64,000 nucleotides of DNA from Zygaena filipendulae (lineage: Eukaryota > Arthropoda > Insecta > Lepidoptera > Zygaenidae). The notes below the pieces were generated by a model. That model saw only the letters and a program-made list of their open reading frames with translations, did no database searches and had not been told where the DNA came from. Position 1 is the first letter of the stretch; each line of letters starts with the position of its first letter. Position numbers and translations under genes: made by a program. The stretch covers positions 4,446,501 to 4,510,500 of the forward strand of contig OU015672.1 of the NCBI GenBank assembly GCA_907165275.2, given 5' to 3'. Positions 50,401-63,660 of this stretch are shown in pieces.

Positions 50401-52524
50401 TTAGATCTTTTTATTATCTACAACTTTTCCATTTGACTTTTTTCGATAGGACTTTTAGTTTTGCCGGAAATCGAGAAAAACCGTTTTTTACCCTTAAAAA
50501 CTCACCCCCATCCCCTTCCCAACCTCAGATCGCCCGTAAATTATTTTTCCTTTCATTTTTATCATATTTCCCTCCTTTTCTAATGGGTTTCATTCTATTA
50601 TAATTTTTTTTCACTTTTCATTATTTTTAAAGGCTTCTACCCTGGTCTATAAGGTTTATTTAGCACTTTGTAAAGGACGCGAGGTGTCCGGAGGATGTAG
50701 ATTGTCAACTTGGCTAAGGGGGCTGGCTGGGGGGCTGGCTGGTGGGCTGGCTGGGGGGCCGTATGTCTGACCATTGCCGCTGGGGTGGAGCGGCGCGGGC
50801 GCAGGCTCGGCGGCGGGCGGGTCCCCGGGGCTCGGCGCGGGCGCGTCCCGCAGCGCCACGTGCAGCTGCAGCAGCAGCATCGGCGCCGCCTCGCAGAACG
50901 CGTGCACCAGCCGCAGCATGCCTGCCCGGACGTACCACTCGTTAGAGGCTGGGCGGTGTGGAGCTAAACTAGCTGTACCTCGCTGTTTCATCCCCGTTAA
51001 TTACGGAGTTCCCGCGGGAATTTCGGAATAAATTGTACGTATAAACCTTCCTCTTCAATCACTCTAATAACTCTGATAACCACATTAAAATCTGTTGCCT
51101 AGTTTGATGGTATGGTCATAAAAATAAGTCATAGCATTATCCCTACTAATATAATGAATACGAAAGTAACTTTGTCTGTCTGTTACGCTTTCACGCCTTA
51201 ACGGCTCAACCGATCATCACGAAAGTTTGCATACACGTTTTCAGGGGTACATAGAAGGATATAAGGGACTTTTTACCCCGAAATTCCTGCGGGAACTTTG
51301 AAATTAACGCGGGTAAAACCACGGGGAACAGCTAGTCTACAGTAAAAAAACCACTAATAAATAACAGAGAACAAGTACCAAAATTCTCGCAATATGTGGT
51401 CATATCTATTTTAAACGCTATCGTATTATTTGCACACCATTTAAGTTTTTCTATAACGTTGTTTTTTATAAATAAAAGAGCAAATAAATTTAAATTTTTC
51501 TTAATTGAGGACGTTCTCGGTTCTCCTCTTTTGACCACCCCATCTCACTGTGAAGCTACCGGATGCTTTGGTGTAAGCGAAAAAAAAAACTACTAACAGA
51601 GGTCCCGCACTTGGTGCTTCACGTGCCTCAGCGACACCGGCACCAGCAGCCGCGCGTACCGCCACAACACGCCCAGCTGCAGGCAGTGCAGCGCCGCCGG
51701 CAGCCAGGGCAGCCGCCCCTTGCGCTCCTCGCCCGCCCACCACACGTGCAGGTACCAGCGGAGCGACAACACCTGATAGTTACCAGTTTTTTTTTTCTTT
51801 TATATATTTATCTTATTCCTGTATAGGAAAGGCTATAAGGGAACATGGCTCACACCGCCATTTCTGATGTGCTACCAAAGCCTAGGCGAGATGTAAGTTG
51901 GGTTCGCATCAAAGACATCATTTTATTTCGGGATGAAGATAATAAGAAGTCCAATAAAAAAAGGAACACAATCGAATATTTGAAAATCGCACACTAGGCT
52001 TAACGTATTGCGTTTCCCAAAAACCCGGGATTTTTTTTCTTATGGCACCTGTCTTAAAAGAAAAAAAAATTATAAATTAATGATGTAGAGTATATAAAGG
52101 ATAATTCTAATTATTATTAAGATATCATAAAATCAAGAGTATTACTTGCGATGATGTGGCAACTCTTAAGAATATTTTTTAAGATCAAAATGAGTTAGAT
52201 ATTTTATTAGAGTAGAGAAAAATTATTGTAGTAAAAATATCGATCTAATATAGGTAGGTACTATTTTAAACTTCGCGGTTCACCGTGGAACCAATCAATT
52301 CAATACCTCATAAATAAGAGGATAGATAAACTCCAGTATACAATAGTTACCTGCGATATTACAAGCGAAGTAATGATGATAGACATCGCGGCGGCGAATG
52401 TACCCTTGTACCCTCGCTCGAGGAGCGCGTACCCCATCACCACGTCGAATACAACATCACAGAAGTAGCCCGCCATCGAGATCACGTTGAATAGGACGTC
52501 GCAAAGAGGTAGGAACTCCGCCAT
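35500..52524 (-). CDS. XK-related (XKR) family membrane protein
   Basis: Multipass membrane protein of the XK/XKR family, whose vertebrate members include phospholipid scramblases. Exons, in gene order: 52524-52351, 51772-51598, 50948-50772, 49995-49838, 48794-48704, 47355-47192, 46360-46182, 43227-43139, 42378-42300, 41379-41226, 39962-39626, 38361-38226, 37354-37243, 36555-36450, 35678-35500. Phases all agree and give 769 residues ending PKPETKL. The start MAEFLPLCDVLFNV leads into hydrophobic segments. The family signature MLRLVHAFCEAAPMLLLQ is near residue 125-145, and further membrane segments run to about residue 375 (FMLLYYRYFHVRRLGY). The rest is a predicted cytoplasmic tail: Lys-rich, Pro/Ala-rich, a charged helix (QKLHEKKQKQLAEL) and Gly/Ser-rich parts. 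The tail is conserved-looking, but I cannot assign its function. Scrambling activity and caspase control are not shown; I saw no DEVD-type site. It resembles the insect CG32579-like branch (from memory). Confidence 0.9.
35800..36410 (-). repeat. Intronic minisatellite, 12 units of 45-57 bp
   Basis: Each unit carries ctgtgacggaacgtgtcggg, cacgctc and gtaaataaac. Unit anchors (acggaacg) lie at 35823, 35871, 35927, 35972, 36019, 36075, 36121, 36173, 36229, 36276, 36327 and 36382. The array lies in the last XKR intron, between exons 36555-36450 and 35678-35500. Open frames through it are by-products of the repeat. Confidence 0.9.
36603..36966. repeat. Head-to-head pair of RTE-like repeats
   Basis: A minus copy (36603-36798, ending gggacagctagtag) is followed by a plus copy (36811-36966, starting ctagctgttctccacggttt). 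Confidence 0.65.
36970..37195 (+). repeat. RTE-like repeat, second subfamily
   Basis: It starts ctagctgtgccccgcggttt but continues acccctttaggagttgaatt and ggctgtgcgttgatccatca. The subfamily is also at 45582. Confidence 0.65.
38426..38662. mobile_element. Y-family MITE, full copy
   Basis: Same long-TIR palindrome as at 17554. Flanks are TCA and TAA, so the target duplication is mutated. It lies 64 bases upstream (on the gene's strand) of the XKR exon 38361-38226. Confidence 0.8.
39157..39412 (+). mobile_element. tRNA-derived SINE
   Basis: It has an A-box-like TGGCGCAGAGGT (39169-39180) and a B-box GGTTCGATTCC about 38 bases later, then a tRNA-unrelated body containing the segment atataccacgtttgcttgg and gtgggatcaagtag, and an A-rich tail. 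It is not a functional tRNA, because no cloverleaf forms around the boxes. It lies in the XKR intron between the exons ending 39626 and starting 38361. Confidence 0.75.
40933..41087 (+). repeat. (AAAAG)n microsatellite
   Basis: About 30 pentanucleotide copies with two or three interruptions, in the XKR intron downstream of the exon at 41226. It produces a long Phe/Leu/Ser frame on the minus strand, which is spurious. Confidence 0.95.
42400..42613 (-). repeat. RTE-like repeat, near-complete
   Basis: It runs from cgactaatattataaatgtg to gtgaaaccgcggggcacagc, with a duplicated ggatgtttggatatt. A short plus stub follows at 42623. Confidence 0.75.
42715..42810 (+). repeat. LINE 3'-end tail
   Basis: ggaagagatctttctaagcg, ataagaccgcccat and a final caataaagagttt, the common lepidopteran LINE terminus. 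Confidence 0.6.
43000..43109 (-). repeat. RTE-like repeat beside XKR exon
   Basis: It has cctgagtgacatagggtata and accgcggggaacagctagtc. It ends 30 bases from exon 43227-43139. Confidence 0.65.
43405..43520 (+). repeat. LINE 3'-end tail
   Basis: gaaaagattgcctctagcaa, taaggccgccttttgct and caataaagcatatt. Confidence 0.6.
43600..44200. repeat. 156-158-bp tandem repeat, nearly four copies
   Basis: Copies of accaagtgctgccca occur at 43619, 43777, 43933 and 44089. Each is followed by a segment with tagtacattatgttcctta and taattctatcccaggagtcg. An inverted fragment (ctgggcagcatttggtcc) lies at 44790-44812. It lies in the XKR intron between exons 46182 and 43227. Confidence 0.85.
44926..45184 (+). 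repeat. RTE-like repeat, third subfamily
   Basis: It has ctagctgtgccacgtggttt, gtgagtttcgggattcccgc and acacatttggcgattcattt. A close relative lies at 45776-46085. Confidence 0.65.
45358..45552 (-). repeat. RTE-like repeat
   Basis: It has ctatactaatattataaaga, a duplicated aacataggctatattgtaat and gtgaaaccgcgcgggacagc. Confidence 0.65.
45582..46085 (+). repeat. Two abutting RTE-like repeats of different subfamilies
   Basis: 45582-45775 matches the second subfamily (ggggttgaattttc). 45776-46085 matches the third (gtgagtttcgggattcccgc). The pair ends 97 bases from XKR exon 46360-46182. Confidence 0.6.
46976..47136. mobile_element. Small TIR element in XKR intron
   Basis: The left arm holds gagggagcacgaatttt and cgctctcgtctagtcgat. 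The right arm holds the inverse, atcgactagacgagagcg and attcgtgctccccc. It is about 160 bp long and its edge is 56 bp from exon 47355-47192. Confidence 0.75.
48830..48931 (+). repeat. Repeat ending cctcctttttgggaagtcgg
   Basis: gaaagttatgaggtaacaaa followed by A-rich sequence and aacctcctcctttttgggaa. Related inverted pieces are at 3058-3140 and 34488-34555. Confidence 0.6.
49253..49436 (+). repeat. RTE-like repeat
   Basis: It runs from ctagctgttccccgctgaag to cactttcgcatttataatat. Confidence 0.65.
50720..50760 (+). repeat. (GGCTGG)n simple repeat after a W-type arm
   Basis: ttgtcaacttggctaagggg (W-family end, about 50702-50721) continues into ggctggctggggggctggct. It lies 10 bases inside the intron from the XKR exon 50948-50772 donor. 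Confidence 0.7.
50969..51336. repeat. Head-to-head pair of RTE-like repeats
   Basis: A plus copy (50969-51130) is followed by a minus copy (51139-51336, ending ggggaacagctagtc). The first lies 20 bases from XKR exon 50948-50772, on its acceptor side. Confidence 0.65.
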
Positions 52525-53214
52525 TTCGTCGCATTCTTCTCCATTAATTACAAATCAACCGTTGTTATTTATCTGCAATTAATTTTTAAACGGTTTAATT
52601 CAAACGTGCCTAGTAACATGATATTATGCCTATATCAGTAGGCTCGATTAAATGTTGTCCAACAGCGGTATTTCCAGAATGAATTTAGTGCGGCAACCAT
52701 GGACGTATTCGGTTGTGCATGGTGATATACCTACACGCTGATTCACACTTTTGTCACAATTATTAATTAAATACTCATCGATGTCATTGCATATGTAATA
52801 ATAATGTATATCTAATTATCTATTTACTAGTATTCTACTCTATACTTTAACTATGTTTCAGCAGATATTTATGGTTCCCGACTTATGCTGAGCTGGTTGC
52901 CTTTTTGTTGCGACAGGCTGTTTGTGCTACTTATTGTGAATGCATATTGTTAAATAAATATAATTAAATTTTAATTATGGTCGTAAAGAATAAACTGGAT
53001 TTCATTTCATTTCATTTATAATACCTATGTTGTAGTACCTAGTGTCATCTGGTGAATGGTTTTATTATTTTTATTGTTTTGATATTTTTTTACGTATTGT
53101 TATTTTGTCATTCCTGTATCGATTACTCATTTGTTTATTTGTTTCTTGTTATTATTATTTTTATATTTATTTTCAATGCGGTGACTCCCGTTCCGACTCG
53201 TTTCTGGTGCAGAG

Positions 53215-53330
53215 GTTGGTCGTTGGTCAGGTTGGCCAATGGCCATTGCTATTCAGCGCGGGAATGCAGCCAGCCTTATGGGCACCTTTGCACCGGGAAC
53301 GGTCAGGGGCGGGTTATTTGATGTCTGCGA
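53215..53330 (+). pseudogene. LINE ORF remnant (AIQRGNAASLMGTFAPG)
   Basis: One frame reads AIAIQRGNAASLMGTFAPGT. The same phrase recurs at 54130-54240, so this looks like the 3' coding end of one repeat family. It is truncated. Confidence 0.4.
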
Positions 53331-53504
53331 TAAGATTGACAGTTACATCATATTGTAACTATTCGCGTTATTTTCACGAATTAATGAATTCTTATTTTTA
53401 TATAATATTATTTTATATTTGTGTATAAATAGTACTGCGTATCTATGTCACCACCTATAGTAACATATTTTTGTTCTGGTCATGGTGGCCAAAGATCATA
53501 TCCA

Positions 53505-53727
53505 GCCGGCAGTCTCGACAGCGTTTTGACAACGCTATCGTATCGATCGTTAATTTTGGACCCAAAAATCATATCCAGAAAGTAAACATCATTAAAGTAA
53601 AACTCGACTCGAAACTTGCAATTCACGTAATGTTGGTTACTGTAATGATGTTGATCGTAATGATTTTTGGGTCCCTAGTTAACGACCGATACGATAACGT
53701 TGTCGAAATGTTGTCGAGGCTGCCGGC
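53505..53727. mobile_element. Palindromic element, GCCGGC ends
   Basis: Left arm gccggcagtctcgacagcg … gacccaaaaatcat. The right arm is its inverted copy, ending tcgaggctgccggc at 53727. About 70-bp arms with around 90 percent identity around a 75-bp centre. Confidence 0.75.
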
Positions 53728-53734
53728 CCCGGAA

Positions 53735-53780
53735 GAAATTTTAAGCAATAAGGTCGCCCTTTGCTTGTTTTAGTTGCCTA
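53735..53780 (+). repeat. LINE 3'-end tail
   Basis: agaaattttaagcaataagg followed by tcgccctttgct, directly after the palindrome at 53505. Confidence 0.5.
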
Positions 53781-54129
53781 TTTCTCCATGTAGGTAGGTC
53801 ATCATTGATGTATGTATTTTTGTTGATTTTTTTTTTTGATTTGATTTAGAGTTAGATAATTATAATGTTAAATATTATGCACTGTATTTTTTATGATATT
53901 GTATACCAGTTTGAAAAATTTTGAGTCACTTAGAAGTTCTGGGGAGCTAATTCGGTTGTGTTGATTTATTATTCTTCTTGTTTGAGAAGTTCACAAATAT
54001 CTACGTACTAAAGGCTCCAAATGGCGCGTACCCAGGGCCGTAAAATTATAAAAAAAAAGTTGTTTTTTTTTTCTCCTTTTATTTTATAATTTATTTTCCT
54101 CGAATGGCGTCCACTGGCTACCTACTAAC

Positions 54130-54240
54130 GCCAAATGGTCTGTACTTCGCCCAGCGAGTAAGCCTCGCTATTCAGCGGAGCAATGTCGCCAGCCTTGGGC
54201 ACGCTCGACATATACCTTAACCACGTCGCACGCTACCAGC
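54130..54240 (+). pseudogene. LINE ORF remnant, second copy
   Basis: tcgctattcagcggagcaat and gccagccttgggcacgc match the remnant at 53215, with decay. Confidence 0.35.
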
Positions 54241-54523
54241 TGTGGAGGAGCTAGGTCAGATTTTTTATATGTAAATATATTTAGTTATTATTTACTTATT
54301 TAAGTTTTTATGAAAAAAATGTTTACGTAAAAACAATATTAACTAAGTATCTACCTCGTATCTACATGAAAAAAAAGTAGGTAAGTTGACAAACTTCAAC
54401 TTGACATTTCACATTTGACAATGACATTAGAAATTAGAATCAAGCGTCCGTACCGTGTTATTTTGCAAAACAAAACTAGTACGTACTTATAAAACTAGTA
54501 GTTTTTGTGGTAAATGTGTTTGA

Positions 54524-57737
<3,214 letters not shown>

Positions 57738-57757
57738 CAAATAATATTGTTATCATA

Positions 57758-57763
57758 AATAAA
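57758..57763 (+). promoter_or_regulatory. Polyadenylation signal AATAAA of SREK1IP1
   Basis: A canonical AATAAA begins 21 bases after the SREK1IP1 stop codon. The cleavage site itself is not visible. A short 3' UTR would result. Confidence 0.6.
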
Positions 57764-60221
57764 TTTTGTATGTAAGGGTTCACCATACTTTAAACTAAGA
57801 TTCATTAGCATTAGTTTTAATGTCCCCATTGCTGGGGCACAGGCCTAACATAACATTAAGTGTAATAGTTTATCGAGCAAGGGCCATACAGACCTACCCT
57901 AACACTAAGAGTAATGGTCTACCACGCAAGTTCAGTGTGGACTGTTGTGTAGTGAACAAACATGTATGATGTAATCTTTGCAATTTTCCAAGGTTGGTAT
58001 TCTAATTTCGTGGAGAGAAAAAACAGATGAACAATTAAACCTACTGACAAGTGACATAATATTACCATGCTACTTTTTTCTGCTGGTAATTTAACTTTGG
58101 TTTATACTAGATTTTTCTCAGTTGCCAGGATATTTTTTTTTACCAGTGATATCTAGTAATCAACTATAAAATGGCATCAAATAATTTATGGGTCATGATC
58201 AGTGCTGAATAAACTATATTGCAAGAGGTAGTAAACCGGCACCATCTTCCAAATATAAATACATAACAGCATAGTGATTATTTTTTTAAAAGAGAGCATT
58301 GGCCAATCATTTTATTAAATTATTATTAGAATTAAAATAGTGTTATATAGTTTTGTTTTAAATGTAATTACCTACTTAAAAAACCATTGTTTGTATTTGT
58401 ATATGGGTTTCTCATGTTAATTAGGGCTCCTTACTGTCACCACACACACACTGGATCACCTGCTCAGTACAGCATAATTTCTGCATACTAGAAGTATGTA
58501 TATACCATTTCTGACCATTTCCCTTTCCTTGTGTTATGGTTATAGTGTGTTAAGTGACTTATTATTTCAGTAAGATATTTTTAGTTATAATTATGATCTA
58601 CTTGAATATTCTAACAAGGCTGAACATAAGATAAGTAAAAATTTTGATACGACATAAGTTTAATTAGTGTATGAATTTGTATAATTATAAAAACAAAGTT
58701 TGAATAACTAATATAGTGTGAATCTATAAAATAATGAAAATCATTTTATTTTAAATCATTCCTCTAGGTATACGACAGTCACAGAGGAGCTTTCCCTTCC
58801 CTCCAGTTTTCTTTCTCCTAAACCCTTTAACCAAGATACCCTATAGTTTTTTCAATAAGAAATTTTTTAGGGAAATACCAGCCCGTGTGTATGTGAATAA
58901 GTGTGCACTTTTTCTTTGGTAAGTTGAGGATGTCTTGTTCACAGAGTTTCTAAGTTGCTCAAGACCAGGTAGCAGGCAAAACACCTTCCTGAAGAAATAA
59001 CACCCACACTTCCCATCTTTGATGTTAATCAGAAATACTTGCACATGCACATACCTACTTTCATTTGAGGATTTTGGTTTTTCATTTGTCTGCATCACTT
59101 GTATCAGATCATGGAGGTCCAATACTTTATAAAGAATAAAGAGAAAATTTCCTTCACTTAATCCTCAGGAATTTAACAGGAATTTTCATTTTACACCAAC
59201 GTAATAAAAATAAATCTGAACATGCGATCGAAAACACCTTTACCATTTGTACTGAGCTCAAATTAAATGTGGTTATCTATTAATTTAAAATTCAATTCTC
59301 ACGCTTAAAATTCACATCACACAAAAAGCTTAGTTACTTTGGTTAAGTTTGTTAAAGTTTCAATCAAATCAAGTTTACCGTTCACGTCAAAGTTCACGTA
59401 CTGACGTGACATCTAGGTGTTGGAATGCGAAACTCAAAAGTTTGATCTTGTTTTTTTTTCTCTTAAAGGCTAAGGAATCCCATTCGTTCTAAAGTGAACG
59501 CGTTATCATGTGGCTGAAGGACAGGCTTCTGTGACTATATTTATTAGAAAGTAATAAAATCAAATTATAATGAGGTAGTGTTTTATTGTTATTTAATTTA
59601 TTTATCGTTATAATAAAATTATGTGCTGCAGTATTGGAAGCATCCACCGAGCAGTCGTAAAAAGGCGGGTAATTTGAAATGTAAAGAAATTCTTTCGACT
59701 GCGAGTATTCTTACTAGTTGGATAGGATCTTCTTGTATGCTCGATAAGCTGCAAATTTTTTCCTGAAAATAATAATTCAAAAGTTTTTTTTTGTCTTTGA
59801 TTCTGTTAACGTAGCACGAAATGGTGTTTCTAAATCTCTGCTATTAAGAAAGTAAGATTGAATAATTAAAGCTGGACGTGACTTACGTCGGTAAATGCAA
59901 CGACTTTTTGTTTATTGTTAAATTATTAGCATTAGTAAGGATACCTAGTAAATAAAACAACCTGATTTTAACAAAACTATTCCTTTGTGTCTGTATTACC
60001 AATTATAATAAAAACTCTTTGATATAATTTGTATCAAATTCTATAATAATCAAAGCCAGTATAGATAAGCAATAGGAATCTCAAAACATGTTACGCACAA
60101 AGTAATCAAATCTCTGAAGCTAAAGTTAAGCTTGAACAGTATATTTTATGAGAACAATACAGTAATCACAATTATTATTACAAGCATTAAATAGAGCCAA
60201 AACTGTCTACCAATACTTAAC
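57764..60221. other. AT-rich interval after SREK1IP1
   Basis: Apart from the repeat at 57815-57965, I see no recognisable gene. A minus-strand open frame of 93 codons (58841-59122) has no recognised motif and no splice context. Minus-strand AATAAA words near 59590 could serve a gene starting at 60291. Confidence 0.4.
57815..57965 (-). repeat. Lepidopteran interspersed repeat
   Basis: tccccattgctggggcacag, gcctaacataac and ggtctaccacgcaag mirror the copy at 17985, with an internal duplication. Confidence 0.55.
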
Positions 60222-60291
60222 TTTCGATGTTATGATGTCTTCCATCTAGGAAATCACCAGCACCACTGACTCGATCCTTTGTTGCTGCCAT
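60222..60291 (-). CDS. Possible first coding exon of an unrecognised minus-strand gene
   Basis: A minus-strand ATG at 60291 opens MAATKDRVSGAGDFLDGRHH and runs to a possible donor (GTTAAGT) after 60222, phase 1. The sequence just upstream is GC-rich and promoter-like. A possible acceptor (TTTTCAG) lies at 59763. The most protein-like frame after it (KKFAAYRAYKKILSN, stop) does not match phase 1, so an extra small exon or another model is needed. I do not recognise the product. It could also be chance. Confidence 0.3.
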
Positions 60292-60315
60292 TATGTAAAC
60301 ATGTTCTCCCGCGCG

Positions 60316-60325
60316 TTTTTCCCGC
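60316..60325. promoter_or_regulatory. E2F-like motif TTTTTCCCGC
   Basis: The motif matches the E2F/DP consensus TTTSSCGC and sits 25-35 bases upstream of the candidate minus-strand ATG at 60291, next to GCGCG. It is suggestive of a cell-cycle promoter only if that gene is real. Confidence 0.25.
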
Positions 60326-60530
60326 TATCTCAAATAACATTTTATTTACTCTACAGTCTATGAATTCACAATGTTGCCAGTTATTAAATATGAATTGGCC
60401 ATGGAAATGCAATTTAAATCACTTTAATAAACATTTGTATAATTATTTAAATTAAGAATCACAATACATAGCATAAGAATCATAATAATATTAATCAATT
60501 TTAATATATTAGTACAGAATACCTAAATCA

Positions 60531-60566
60531 CTATTCACACTCGCCCATCCTGACATCTTTGCGACC
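60531..60566 (-). CDS. Possible terminal exon (GRKDVRMGECE, stop) of a minus-strand gene
   Basis: On the minus strand a pyrimidine-rich CTTTGCAG acceptor is followed by twelve codons, GRKDVRMGECE plus TAG. An ATTAAA lies about 30 bases later, near 60500. If real, its upstream exons lie to the right, beyond or among the LINE copies, and its 3' end sits about 200 bases before the possible start at 60291. No matching exon was recognised, so this is weak. Confidence 0.25.
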   Translation of the reverse strand, partial: GRKDVRMGECE

Positions 60567-60671
60567 CTGCAAAGTAAAAAGGTTTTGTAAAAATAATTTC
60601 ACTTTATCTAAATGTAACACAAATTCAAACCATGATTCTTTTTTTATCCAATCCATGTTACTAAGTTAGAG

Positions 60672-60755
60672 AAGGTAGAGAATGCCACTGTGGCATTAAG
60701 TCCGCCTTTTGTACCATGTTGTGCAATAAGCTTAAATAAATAAATAAATAAATAA
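60672..60755 (+). repeat. LINE 3'-end tail
   Basis: gagaatgccactgtggcatt, aagtccgccttttgtacc and (aaat)n match 28168. Confidence 0.65.
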
Positions 60756-60879
60756 GTTCCACCAACTTCCACTTAACTTCTATCCATTATCCATAATAAG
60801 ATTTTATTTTATTCCTTAATAACCAATAATATTAATAATAATATTTAGCATTGAACCATTTATCAAATATTTTATCTGC

Positions 60880-61805
60880 GGACTCGTTTAGACGATTACG
60901 TAATTTTCTTCCAAGTTCCAACTGCTACTAAAGTTGCGTTAGCACAATCACTCCTTTTACTAATGATCGACTATGCCGATACCTGCTTTACTGACATTAG
61001 CGAGGAGCAGCTAAATAAACTTGAGCGCCTCCAGAATCTATGTATCCGGTTCATATTTGGTCTACGCAAATATGACCATGTCTCCGAATTTCGCACCAAG
61101 CTCAAGTGGCTTCCGATTTGCCTTCGCCGGAATGCGCATGTCCTCTTCCTTCTATATAGCATACTGTTCAATCCACCTTCCCCCAACTACCTAAAAGACC
61201 TCTTCGTATTTCAATCTTCTTCCCATAACCTGCCTGTTCGATCATCCCAGAACTTACTTCTTATGATTCCTGCCCCTAGAACCAACTTTTATGATTATTC
61301 CTTCTCTGTACAAGCAGTCCGCTTGTGGAATTCGCTATCTGTAGAGGTGCGAATAGGCCAAATCACTACCCACCTTTAAGAGCCTGGTGAAGACTTTCTA
61401 CCTCACTCATAGATCGTGACTCGCTGTAGTGTAACCTTATTATTTATAGTATGCATCTGTGTTTAAACGCATTTATAAAATTAGTATTTATACCCATAAA
61501 TATTGTACGTATATATTTTCTATGTGTATATTTTATATCTATGCGTGTATCTATGTATATCCATTTTTTGTGTATATCTTTTCTATGTGTCTCTTCTATA
61601 TTATTTTATGATTCGTTTCACCTATACATATAATATACCAAATCAACATATAAATTTACTGTTTTTGACCTGTCCACCCAAAGGTTTTCTGGAAAAGATC
61701 GCTAGTAAAGCGATAAGATAACCTTTTGTATGCCTTTATTTATAAATTTTTATTTTGTTACCACACTAAAATTATTCTTGTATACAATAAAGAGTATTCT
61801 ATCAT
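60880..61805 (+). mobile_element. 5'-truncated Jockey-like LINE
   Basis: The frame at 60963-61379 encodes the C-terminal part of a non-LTR polyprotein: IDYADTCFTDISEEQLNKLE, then LERLQNLCIRFIFGLRKYDH and a late AVRLWNSLSVEVR motif. A 3' UTR follows and ends at 61690-61805 with the lepidopteran tail GGAAAAGATCGC…AAGCGATAAG and an AATAAAGAG-type end. The endonuclease and the reverse-transcriptase catalytic core are missing. Confidence 0.8.
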
Positions 61806-61823
61806 ATTTTAAATTCAACGAAA

Positions 61824-62800
61824 ATGGGAAATCTCTCAAAATACTATGCTGCAGGAAGTAATGAACCAGCTGATGAAAAGCTTAACCATTTGCTCTACAT
61901 GGATGATATTAAATTGTACGCCACCACGAAAGACCTATGTTATTTGGCTGATCTTACGGAAACTTTTTCAAAGGAAAAACGTCGGGTCATACTACCTTAC
62001 AGATGCAGACTGGCCAACAGATACCTTCGCTTAATGAAAAAGAGACAAGTACTTGGGCTTCAATCAATCTAAACAATAACAGATCGACAACTAAAAATAC
62101 AAGAGTGGACTCAAAAGGGTATGCATAGACAACACCGGCAAAATTTGTGCAAGTCTAACGTCGATAAAGAAGCATCCAATGCCTGGCTTACTTGGGGTGA
62201 ACTGTTTCCCGAAACAGAAGGATTTATCAAGTCATCGAAACACGAAACTACCAAAAGCATATACTAAAAGTCCATAATATATCAAATGACAGCTGCAGAA
62301 AATGTAACGGTGCCCCGGAAACGATACAGCATCTCATAAGTGTCTGCAAGTCAATAGTACAAAAAGATTATAAACACCGCTACGACCAGGTTGCTAAGAT
62401 TATTCATCAGAAACTTGCAAGCAAATCTAAACTGAGGACGAATGAACCAATTTCTTATTAAAAATACATACCTGACAGTGTTCTAGGGAATTCAACCCAC
62501 AGGCTGTAGAGCACAATATCTGAAAGCTTACAAAATATACTGACCTCAAAACGAAATAGCAAAAAATGTGGAAATTACAGAATATTACCTTCATCCCTGT
62601 TGTACTACCATCTGAAATCCCTTGTCAACTGCTCCAACCCTTCGCTACCCTGCAATTACCTAGGTACACTTACATTATTATGCAGAAGGCGGTAATACTA
62701 AATACATGTCGAATCGTCCGCAAACTCCTCCAAACTGATGACCACACAACTCTTAATACTTCCACTTAAACTAACCTCCACTTGGCTTTGGCCCGTGGTT
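61824..62800 (+). mobile_element. Degenerate LINE (R4/Dong-like) fragment
   Basis: It begins with a reverse-transcriptase box, LNHLLYMDDIKLYA (61884-61925). In shifted frames it then carries a CCHC-like zinc finger (CRKCNGAPETIQHLISVC), a KDYKHRYDQVAKIIH block and a C-terminal block AVILNTCRIVRKLLQ. Stops and frameshifts make it a pseudogene. The clade is inferred from motif style only. Confidence 0.7.
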
Positions 62801-62864
62801 GCCAATTAATACCGGTCTAGCTGAGAAGAATTCAAAAATCCAAATTCCCATAATAATAATAATC

Positions 62865-63035
62865 CACTTCACAACACACAGATAAGCGTCTTGACCCCAC
62901 ACTAAGCTATAAGCTTGTGTCATGGCAACCAAGCAAACTTGGTATACCTATAGGTACTTACTACATATTATTACATATGTCCATATTACACTATAGATGT
63001 AGTATATTATATATTCACGCCCAGACTGGAAAATA
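62865..63035 (-). mobile_element. SINE 3' body, reverse orientation
   Basis: The reverse complement carries the gtgggatcaag / gtatataccaagtttgcttg body of the SINE at 39157 and the ccagtctgggcgtg segment. Confidence 0.5.
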
Positions 63036-63184
63036 TAATAATATAACCAAATAAAATATAAAAATACAATAATCTATACATACATAATTATAAATAAAAT
63101 TTATGTGTCTGTTTGTAACTCAAAATTAACAGCTTTTTAATAAATGCATAATATGAAAATAAGTATAATTATAATATGGCACCT

Positions 63185-63474
63185 ACTTATATGTCTGTCT
63201 GTTCCGGGTAATCTCTAAAACGGCTGGATCGATTTTAACTGGACTTTCACTGGCAAATCGTCAAAGTCAAATCATTTATTCAAATTTGGTCCATAATATG
63301 ACTCTTTGACGTCAACATAATTACAGTTATTATGACAACACCCATAAAACATCCACCCTTCACAGCTTCCTAGCTGATGTTATAAGGAGTAACCTGGCTA
63401 CATTTATTTCCACAAATTAGTTCCTGCGGGAACTCCGAAATCCACGCGAGCAAAATCGCGGGGCGCAGCTAGTA
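63185..63474 (-). repeat. RTE-like repeat
   Basis: It has gtctgttccgggtaatctct and aaaatcgcggggcgcagcta, with an interior insertion. Confidence 0.55.
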
Positions 63475-63535
63475 ATCAATAACTAAATATATATATAAAT
63501 AAATAAATTTATTTCACACTCTTTATCTCCATTAT

Positions 63536-63660
63536 TTTCAACCATAATTTATAACCATTCATTATTATTCCATTATTTATAACCATTTTATTTTCAACCA
63601 TAATTTATAACCATTCATTATTATTCCATTATTTATAACCATTTTATTTTCAACCATATT
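63536..63660 (+). repeat. 56-bp tandem repeat, two copies plus
   Basis: accataatttataaccattc recurs at 63541 and 63597, and accatatt starts a third at 63653. The surrounding 63480-64000 is AT-rich with ccatt-rich words and has no gene. Confidence 0.7.

Noticed and set aside
53042..53428. 128-codon plus-strand frame
   Set aside because: The hydrophobic stretch comes from T-rich DNA and the rest from a LINE remnant in another frame.
58841..59122. 93-codon minus-strand frame
   Set aside because: AT-rich, no recognised motif, no promoter or splice context.
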